Positions 52,870 to 60,114 of a stretch of 64,000 nt of DNA are shown here, piece by piece. The DNA lies in the NCBI GenBank assembly GCA_016711805.1, contig JADJSH010000037.1, positions 248,001 through 312,000 of the forward strand, written 5' to 3'. The notes beneath the pieces were generated by a model, which did not search any database, was not told the origin of the DNA, and saw only the letters and a program-made list of their open reading frames with translations. Both the position numbers and the translations under genes were made by a program. How positions within the stretch are numbered: position 1 is the first letter of the stretch; every line of letters starts with the position of its first letter. This DNA comes from Bacteroidota bacterium. Its GTDB lineage: Bacteria; Bacteroidota; Bacteroidia; B-17B0; Aurantibacillaceae.

Positions 52870-54322
52870 TTATCTCAATTTTTTTACATCAGCAGGTGTA
52901 ACATCTCCACCTTTATTTCCAAAACTATTTAAAACGTAAGTAATAACAGAAGCTATTTGTCCATCACTTAAAGTTTGTTTCGGCATCACACCGTCAAACG
53001 TTTGTCCATTAACGGTTACTTTTCCAGATAATCCATGTAAAACAGCGCTAATAGCTTTGTTTTTATCAGATTTAAAATAATCAGATGATGCTAAAGGAGG
53101 AAACGCTTTTGGTATACCTTTTCCATCAGATTGATGACAAGCTTGACAAGTGCTTTCAAATATATTTTTGCCTTGAGCTATTTTTTCTTCTTTGGTCAAA
53201 GGTTTTAAAGGAACGTTAGCTGAAGCATCATCAGGCATTGTTTGCACCGCTCCGCCTTCACCTTGGTAAATTCTATCATCTTGCTGTCCAGAATAGATAG
53301 ATTTATTCTCATTACCTTCAACTTTCAACATGCCTAAAGATCCTTTATTAAATGTTCTAAAGATAGAGTGATCTACTAAAATTAAAGTAGCAGGAACATC
53401 ACATTTAAATTCAGTAATTGCTGACCCTCCAGCAGGAACTAATGTTGTTTGTACATTATGGTTTAATGTAGTGCCTCCTTCAGGATAAACATTATCAAAA
53501 ATTTCTCCAATTACGTGAAAACTTGAAACTAAATTTGGACCACCATTTCCAACGAATAAACGTACAGTTTCTCCCACTTTTGCTTTAAGTGCTTTCTCTC
53601 CAGTTAAAGATCCAACTTTACCATTGAACACAACATAATCTGGTTCTTCTTTTAACGCTTTCTCCATGTTAAATTGTTGGAGACCTTCCTCTCCATAAGA
53701 GCCCTTTGTATAAAAATCTCCTTGACAAACATAAAACTCTTTATCAACTTTAGGCAATCCCTCTTTAGGCTCAACTAATATCATACCGTACATTCCGTTA
53801 GCTATATGCATACCAACTGGAGCTGTAGCGCAATGGTAAATGTATAGACCTGAGTTTAAGAGCAGTAAAAGAAAACTGAGTTTCGTGTCCAGGTGAAGTC
53901 ATAGTTGCAGCAGCACCTCCTCCTTGACCAGAAACTGCATGTAAATCAATATTATGAGGAAGTTTACTACTAGCATTATTCTTAAGGTGAAATTCTACAA
54001 AATCACCTTCCCTTACTCTGATGAATTTCCCTGGAACACTTCCTCCAAAAGTCCAAAAATTATATTTAACACCATCCATCATTTCCATTTCTTTTTCAAT
54101 CACTTCAAGATTAACAATCATTTTTGTAGGATGCTTTCTTGTTATTGGTGGCGGAACATTAGGAGCATCAGTTAGCACAGCAATTTCTTCTCCTTCCATT
54201 TTTTCGGAGATAGCCTCACTATTTTCTTTTGTTGGTGCTTCGTTGTTACTACAACTTGTAATAACACATGATAAGAACAAGGCAGAAGCAACTACCATTG
54301 CTGTTTTGGCGATTTTTTTCAT
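52870..54322 (-). CDS. nirK: Copper nitrite reductase with C-terminal cytochrome c domain (frameshifted)
   Basis: Two adjoining frames form one protein of about 483 residues. The N-part carries a lipobox (ITSC, C24), H123, D126 and H128 in LPHNIDLH, and ends FTAL. One base too many near 53854-53860 shifts the frame. Its removal gives FTALNSGLYIYHCATAPVG, leading into MHIANGMYG with the remaining type 1 ligands; FHVIGEIFD and VDHS supply active-site histidines. A cytochrome c domain follows (CQACHQSDGKG). It reduces nitrite to NO, with the cytochrome domain feeding electrons. It is anchored as a lipoprotein. The break is most likely a sequencing error. Confidence 0.88.
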
Positions 54323-54353
54323 AACATTAATTGTATTAGTTGAACTTAATTAA

Positions 54354-55676
54354 TTACATCTTTAGGCCTACTTTAGGCCATTTAACCGTTCCTGGTCTTA
54401 TTATAACCATAACATAAGCCCAGTTACTAGTGGGTGATAATGACGATGTGCCTCTTAACATTTGCAAGCCTGTTGTTCCAAAAAACTGCGAATAACCTCC
54501 TTGAATTGATACGCCATCTGTATAATTATAACTCATCGTGAAATCAACTTCTCCTCCTAAATGATTCGATGTTAGTTTGTCAGTAACACCTTTACGTCTA
54601 TCTCTTATTTCAGTCGCTGCATTAAAGTAATGACCACTTAATCCTACTAATATTTTTTTATATGTATAGTGTACTTTTAAATATCCATCCATTAATCCTA
54701 CAGTATTCAAATGATTTCCTACGTAGAAATAATCCATATAACCATTAAAACGATGATTGGTTCCATATAATGGATTAAAAGAATGATTAATTTTATTTGA
54801 TGTATCAGTTTGGCTTGTGCCAGACATTAACTCAGCACCTAGTGATAATTGAAGCCCCTTAATAGGCTTATATCCAATTTCTGCGCAAGCATCAAATGCG
54901 CTTAATTCTTTGTTGGCATTATCTTTTCCTGTTTGATAATAGCCATAAATTAACCCGTTTAATTTATCACCCTTATATTCAGTTCTTAAACCAATAGTTT
55001 GAGAATAAAGAGTAATAGAGTCTTTTTTCAAAGTAGCAGCATCAACTTTTGTATAAGCCATCCCATTATTTAAAAACAAGAAACTAAAATTGAATTTTTT
55101 ATAAACTTTATTTACCCACAAGTATTCAAACTCTTTGTAATTATTTACAGTATATTGAATAAATTTATTAGACTCTGAATTTTGATTATATGCAGCACCT
55201 ACATGAACAGCCCATGTACTATCAGTATATTTTAAAACCGCAGCATCATGTCGTCTTCCCTGCATAGCCCAATCTAATGAGCCAAATATTCGATCATCAT
55301 CATACGCAATAGATTGACGACCAATCTTTGCATTAAACTTTTTCGAAAAATATAATTCACCATAGGCTTCGTAAATTGAAAAAAGACCTTTTGTATCAAT
55401 TGCACTATTTGCAACGCTACCCCAAGTTCTTACATCTTGAGCAGAAATATGAATTTTAAACTTGTCATGCTTATATTCTGCAGAAATACGAGCCCTCTGA
55501 GAAATAAACACAGAACTTTTCTGATTTGTATCAGCCAAGGTTTGATATCCATGTCTATATTCTCCTCTTGCCATATATTGTCCATTAACTTGAAATTGAG
55601 CATTCGCACTTTGTGAAATAGCTACTCCAAGAACCAATCCGCAAAACATTTTTTTAAGTTGCCATGTATTTTTCAT
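54354..55676 (-). CDS. Alginate-export-family outer membrane porin
   Basis: Outer-membrane barrel of about 440 residues: signal peptide from ATG 55676 (MKNTWQLKKMFCGLVLGVAI, ending ANAQ), then the family motif RARISAEYKHDKFKIHISAQ, and the segment AKIGRQSIAYDDDRIFG. It ends in a barrel strand (IIRPGTVKW). The frame runs five codons further up, without support. First gene of the nirK operon. In several Bacteroidota such porins accompany nirK and may pass nitrite or copper; that role is inferred. Confidence 0.8.
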   Translation of the reverse strand: MKNTWQLKKMFCGLVLGVAISQSANAQFQVNGQYMARGEYRHGYQTLADTNQKSSVFISQRARISAEYKHDKFKIHISAQDVRTWGSVANSAIDTKGLFSIYEAYGELYFSKKFNAKIGRQSIAYDDDRIFGSLDWAMQGRRHDAAVLKYTDSTWAVHVGAAYNQNSESNKFIQYTVNNYKEFEYLWVNKVYKKFNFSFLFLNNGMAYTKVDAATLKKDSITLYSQTIGLRTEYKGDKLNGLIYGYYQTGKDNANKELSAFDACAEIGYKPIKGLQLSLGAELMSGTSQTDTSNKINHSFNPLYGTNHRFNGYMDYFYVGNHLNTVGLMDGYLKVHYTYKKILVGLSGHYFNAATEIRDRRKGVTDKLTSNHLGGEVDFTMSYNYTDGVSIQGGYSQFFGTTGLQMLRGTSSLSPTSNWAYVMVIIRPGTVKWPKVGLKM

Positions 55677-55731
55677 AAGATTCAAATTCAATGATTAAAT
55701 GTAGATTAACATTTATTGTGGTTTTACAGGA

Positions 55732-55797
55732 CAAAATTAACGTTTATTATAATCTCGGACAATTTTATCCGATTACAATATCTATGATTATAATCAT
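55732..55797 (-). promoter_or_regulatory. Control region of the nirK operon: Rrf2-type operator and Fnr-type box
   Basis: Minus-strand -7 element TAATTTTG (55739 to 55732), Rrf2-type palindrome TCGGA-N8-TCCGA at 55755-55772 (centre 31.5 bp away) and Fnr-type box ATGATTATAATCAT at 55784-55797 (58.5 bp away, 22 bp farther than at the other promoters). The box might also serve the divergent tryptophanase gene at 55931. Confidence 0.7.
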
Positions 55798-55930
55798 CTT
55801 TTAAAAATGACATTAATCAATAATATATAAAAGAAGATTATATAAAATTACACGTATTACAAATACAGAATAAGTATCTAAGTAAATACAAAAAAATGTT
55901 TAAAGTATTTATCTATTAAAAACAATTACT

Positions 55931-57316
55931 ATGAATTATAAAACAATCATTGAGCCTTTTAAAATAAAAGTAGTAGAACCAATTAAGATTACAACAGTTG
56001 AAGAAAGAAAAGCCTTTTTAAAAAAAGCTAACTATAACACCTTCCTACTAAACTCAGAAGAAGTGTTGATAGATTTTTTAACTGACAGTGGGACATCGGC
56101 AATGAGTGCAGATCAGTGGGCGGGTATCATGCAAGGAGATGAATCGTATGCTGGATCATCAAGTTATCATAAAATGCATAAAACAATTTTTAATTTAACT
56201 GGGATGGAATATATATATCCTGTTCATCAAGGAAGAGCGGGGGAGCGAATATTGTATTCGTTGCTAGGAGGAAAAGGAAAAACATTTATTAGTAATACTC
56301 ATTTTGATACAACTAGAGCTAATATCGAATTTTCTGGTGCGGAAGCTATTGATATTGTAATTCCAGAAGGTCTAAATCCAATGCAATATCATCCATTTAA
56401 AGGAAACATGGATACTGAAAAATTAGAAAAATTAATTTTAGAAAAAGGTGTTAACAATATTGGAGCTGTTATTTTAACTGTTACCAATAATAGTGGCGGC
56501 GGTCAACCTGTTAGTATGAAAAATGCAAAAGAAGTATCTGCTATATGTAAAAAACATGGTGCAAATTTATTTTTAGACTGTTGTAGAATTGCCGAAAATT
56601 CTTATTTCATAAAAGAAAGAGAAGAAGAATATAAAAACATTTCTAGTAAGCAAATAGCTATCGAAATGTTTTCACTATGTGATGGAGCTGTTATGAGTGC
56701 AAAAAAAGACGCATTAGTAAATATGGGTGGATTCTTAGCAGTAAAAAATAAAGAACTATCAGAAGCTTGCAAAAATCTATTAATCATTACTGAAGGCTTT
56801 ACTACTTATGGAGGTTTATCTGGAAGAGACATGGAAGCTTTAGCAATTGGATTAGAAGAGGTTTTTGATGAAGGCTATTTAAAATACAGAATAAAAAGCA
56901 CTAGCTATTTAGGTGACAGACTACATGCTATGGGTATTCCATTAATTTGGCCTATTGGAGGACATGCTGTATATATTGACGCCAAAGCTTTATACTCAAA
57001 TATCCCAGTGAATCAATATCCTGGTCAATCATTAGTCTGTCAGTTGTATTTATTAGGTGGAATTCGTTCTTGTGAAATTGGATCTGTCATGTTTGGAAAA
57101 TATGATGACAATCACGAGTTAATTCCTGCCTCTATGGAACTAGTAAGATTAGCTATTCCAAGAAGGGTATATACACAAAGTCATATTGAATATGTGATCG
57201 AAGTATTTGAAAGAATTTTATTAGAAAAAGAAAAAGCATTTGGAATAAAAATAACAGAAGAACCAAAATTTTTAAGACACTTTACTTCAAAATTTGAACC
57301 AATTTATAAAGTATAA
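55931..57316 (+). CDS. tnaA: Tryptophanase
   Basis: PLP-dependent lyase of 461 residues, homologous along its length to the tyrosine phenol-lyase of the nor operon. PLP lysine is K259 (MSAKKDALVNMGG). The segment GGIRSCEIGSVMFG replaces the MERGIVSAG of tyrosine phenol-lyase and matches tryptophanase. It splits tryptophan to indole, pyruvate and ammonia. It is a single-gene unit between the nirK control region and a terminator. No attenuator-type leader peptide was seen upstream. Confidence 0.9.
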   Translation: MNYKTIIEPFKIKVVEPIKITTVEERKAFLKKANYNTFLLNSEEVLIDFLTDSGTSAMSADQWAGIMQGDESYAGSSSYHKMHKTIFNLTGMEYIYPVHQGRAGERILYSLLGGKGKTFISNTHFDTTRANIEFSGAEAIDIVIPEGLNPMQYHPFKGNMDTEKLEKLILEKGVNNIGAVILTVTNNSGGGQPVSMKNAKEVSAICKKHGANLFLDCCRIAENSYFIKEREEEYKNISSKQIAIEMFSLCDGAVMSAKKDALVNMGGFLAVKNKELSEACKNLLIITEGFTTYGGLSGRDMEALAIGLEEVFDEGYLKYRIKSTSYLGDRLHAMGIPLIWPIGGHAVYIDAKALYSNIPVNQYPGQSLVCQLYLLGGIRSCEIGSVMFGKYDDNHELIPASMELVRLAIPRRVYTQSHIEYVIEVFERILLEKEKAFGIKITEEPKFLRHFTSKFEPIYKV

Positions 57317-57338
57317 ACGTTTGTTTCAATTATTAATA

Positions 57339-57372
57339 AAAAAGGGTATTGCAATAATGCAATACCCTTTTT
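57339..57372. terminator. Bidirectional terminator
   Basis: Perfect 15-bp stem AAAAAGGGTATTGCA / TGCAATACCCTTTTT with a 4-nt loop between convergent tnaA and norF-like genes. Confidence 0.9.
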
Positions 57373-57402
57373 GTATTTAGTGAACTATAAAAAAAGTGTT
57401 CA

Positions 57403-57624
57403 TTATATAAAAACTATAATACTACTAATAATTGAAATCAATATAATAGTAAATACTTTCCAAAACATATGAGCTTCTCTAATTCCCATAAAATAAAAAG
57501 CTACTATAATAAATTTAATTGAAAACAATCCCATAACTACAAATCGAATAGAACTGATATTATTTAAGAGTAATGATATTAAAGTTAAACTTATTAAAAT
57601 AAGCCATACAACTACTGTCTTCAT
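57403..57624 (-). CDS. norF: NorF-like / cytochrome c oxidase subunit IV-type small membrane protein
   Basis: Protein of 73 residues with three hydrophobic helices and the pattern VVMGLFSIKFIIVAFYFMGI with REAHMFWK, typical of prokaryotic subunit IV (COX4_pro) and NorF proteins. It lies 1 bp after the subunit III-like gene, and no oxidase subunit I is nearby. That supports NorE/NorF over an oxidase. The role of NorF is NOR activity support; mechanism unknown. Confidence 0.65.
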   Translation of the reverse strand: MKTVVVWLILISLTLISLLLNNISSIRFVVMGLFSIKFIIVAFYFMGIREAHMFWKVFTIILISIISSIIVFI

Positions 57625-57625
57625 T

Positions 57626-58204
57626 TTAAAATAATAAATAAATTACTGGAAATACTATTAACCATATTAAATCGCACATATGCCAAAATGCAGCGCCACC
57701 TTCAAAATCATCGTGAGTTAAAGTACTATTTTTATTAACTCCTCTTAGTAGAAAACCGATAATAACCAAGCCAACTACAACATGAATATAATGAAAGCCT
57801 GTTAGTAGCCAATAAAAGGTAAAAAACACATTTGTATCTAATGTTATTCCTGCCGAAAACTTATGATAAAATTCGAATCCTTTTAATACACAAAAAAGCA
57901 TTCCACTTAACAAAACTAACTTCAAATAAAGTTTAACTTTAACATAATCATTGTTTTTGAAATAATTTGCAGCAACAGCCATAAAAAAACCACTCGTCAA
58001 TAAAACAATAGTATTAATAATACCAAGGTTTGTATTTAAAAGTAATCTAGAGGAATGAAATAATTGCGGGTATTCTTTACTAAAATAAACCAAGGCAACT
58101 AATGCCATGCCAAAAGTTAATAGTTCCAACGTGATGATTATCCAAAGCAATATTCCTCCTGGAGGATAGTAAATGCTTTTATTATTTATATTGTGTTCAC
58201 TCAT
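57626..58204 (-). CDS. norE: NorE-like cytochrome c oxidase subunit III protein
   Basis: Membrane protein of about 192 residues with five to six helices and the subunit III signatures YYPPGGILLW, LLTGFHYIHVVVG and AAFWHMCDLIWLIVFPVIYL. A start at 58222 is possible, but the ATG at 58204 (MSEHNINNKS) is the more natural one. Because no subunit I or II is in the operon and norCB are in the same island, I call it NorE-like. It follows the DabB gene by 32 bp. Confidence 0.72.
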   Translation of the reverse strand: MSEHNINNKSIYYPPGGILLWIIITLELLTFGMALVALVYFSKEYPQLFHSSRLLLNTNLGIINTIVLLTSGFFMAVAANYFKNNDYVKVKLYLKLVLLSGMLFCVLKGFEFYHKFSAGITLDTNVFFTFYWLLTGFHYIHVVVGLVIIGFLLRGVNKNSTLTHDDFEGGAAFWHMCDLIWLIVFPVIYLLF

Positions 58205-58236
58205 AATAAATACATTTTTCAAAATACATACGACGA

Positions 58237-60108
58237 TTAAGATGATTTATAAGCAATTGGATGAAATGATTTTTTGTGTGGGCCTAAAAATATCCTAGCG
58301 TATACTCTTAAAACTGATAATTCAATGAAAACAAAACTCAAAGATATCAATAGAATTAAAATGTATTGTTCTTCAAAGATATGAGTGTACATTAAGTCTA
58401 CTCCTATAAAAGATGGGGTAATTGGAATACCTAAAAGACCTAAACAAGCTAACAAAAAAATTATTGCTATTGTTGGTTTTTCATAATTGTATCCATGAAA
58501 TTTATTTAAATTGATATCATTATCAATTTTTTTTATTTTAACTAAACATATATAACCAGTAATTGCAGAAATAATTGCACCACTCATAAATATGATTGTC
58601 TCGTTAAAATTAAAGGTATCATTTAAAGACACGGACAATGCAATAAAGAAATGACTGCTCAGTATTAACATCCATGACCAAATTGCATCACCTCTTTTAG
58701 TAAAAGCTTTTAAAACAATTAATAGAGAAAGAAATGCGTAAAAAACAGGCAGCAGTTTATATATAGAAACAGGGATTAAATTCTGGTAATTAAAACTTAA
58801 AATCCCTAAGGCATATATGAGTAATAATAAACCCATAAACGGTTTAGCGTTTAAAATTTGTGATTTATTTCCAATAAATTTAAATGGGTTCCATAGTAAC
58901 TTATTAATGTACAAATCAAGATTCCATTCTTTAAGGCATAAAATATAAAACGAATTATTAAGTGTTTTAAAAAAAGGCTTTTTACTAGAAAAATTTGTAC
59001 TTTTAAAATTAAAAAACATATTATGTATACGATAACCTAATACAGATGGGGAAACGAGTAATTGATATGTTCTAAAAAAAGCATTACCCGCAAAATGAAT
59101 CAAGGCTAGAGACTCAAATCCAAAAGCTACTTCAATAAACATTAATCCAATTTGTGCAATAGATGAATATGCAATTTGAGTTTTAACTGTTGATTGAACT
59201 TTAGCAATACCTGTTGCAATAAGCGCTGTAAAAAAACCAATTGTAATAATTGATACTTTTATGCCAAGTAAACTTTCCCAAAAAGGATATGTACGAAGTA
59301 ATAAAAAAACGCCAAGATGTAACGAAAGAGATCCGTAAAAAATGGCGCTAGAAGAAGTCGGACCCTCCATTGCCCTGGGCAGCCATGATGAGAATGGGAG
59401 TTGCGCAGACTTGACAACTGCCGCAATTAAAATCATTACAGCAATAAAAATACCGTATGAATGATGATGTCTTAAGTAAGCATGAACATATATACTATCA
59501 TGAAGTTCAGAAAACGTAATATTGTGGTGCCATAAATGATGACTCATCCACATAACTAAAATTAAACAAACATCACCTAAATTAAATAATGAAAATACTT
59601 TTATTGCGTTTTTAACTGGAAGATATCGATCTCTATAAAATGCGATTAATAAAAAGGAGCATACTCCAACAATTTCCCAACCAATAAATAAGGTTTCCAT
59701 ATTTCCTGAAAATATAACGATATTGTAACCTAGATAGAAAAGTAGTATTATCGTAAAAAATCGTTTGAATCCAGCTTCTCTATGAAGATAAAAATGGCTA
59801 AAAACCGTAACAGTAAACATTAAAACAGATCCTACTAACGAATACACCGCAGTGATTTTATCAAAATATATGTCAATAAAAAAATCAAAAGCTTTTGACT
59901 TATAAGTCTCCATTTCTTTAATTTCAATTATAGAATTACCTGTATAAATCCAGTATATTAATAATAATATGAACAACAATGAATGTGTACTAACTGTAAT
60001 AATAGCAGTAATTGAAATTGTTCTCTCTAGTTTCCGAGGAATTAGTAAACTAATAATAAATCCAAAAAATGGTATGATAATTAATAGTTGAATTAGTATC
60101 TGTAGCAT
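58237..60108 (-). CDS. dabB: DabB-like proton-conducting membrane subunit (NuoL/MrpA family)
   Basis: Protein of 623 residues with about 14 helices of the complex I antiporter-like family: GWEIVGVCSFLLIAFY, KSAQLPFSSWLPRAMEGPTS (conserved lysine helix and proton channel segment) and YSSIAQIGLMFIE. It starts 6 bp after the DabA gene. In DAB complexes this subunit couples proton flow to inorganic carbon capture by DabA. No other complex I genes are present, which excludes a normal nuo operon. Confidence 0.87.
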   Translation of the reverse strand: MLQILIQLLIIIPFFGFIISLLIPRKLERTISITAIITVSTHSLLFILLLIYWIYTGNSIIEIKEMETYKSKAFDFFIDIYFDKITAVYSLVGSVLMFTVTVFSHFYLHREAGFKRFFTIILLFYLGYNIVIFSGNMETLFIGWEIVGVCSFLLIAFYRDRYLPVKNAIKVFSLFNLGDVCLILVMWMSHHLWHHNITFSELHDSIYVHAYLRHHHSYGIFIAVMILIAAVVKSAQLPFSSWLPRAMEGPTSSSAIFYGSLSLHLGVFLLLRTYPFWESLLGIKVSIITIGFFTALIATGIAKVQSTVKTQIAYSSIAQIGLMFIEVAFGFESLALIHFAGNAFFRTYQLLVSPSVLGYRIHNMFFNFKSTNFSSKKPFFKTLNNSFYILCLKEWNLDLYINKLLWNPFKFIGNKSQILNAKPFMGLLLLIYALGILSFNYQNLIPVSIYKLLPVFYAFLSLLIVLKAFTKRGDAIWSWMLILSSHFFIALSVSLNDTFNFNETIIFMSGAIISAITGYICLVKIKKIDNDINLNKFHGYNYEKPTIAIIFLLACLGLLGIPITPSFIGVDLMYTHIFEEQYILILLISLSFVFIELSVLRVYARIFLGPHKKSFHPIAYKSS

Positions 60109-60114
60109 AATTTT

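Noticed and set aside
57403..58204. Remnant of an aa3 oxidase operon
   Set aside because: No subunit I or II fragments are present on either side in the window; location next to nor/nir favours NorE/NorF.
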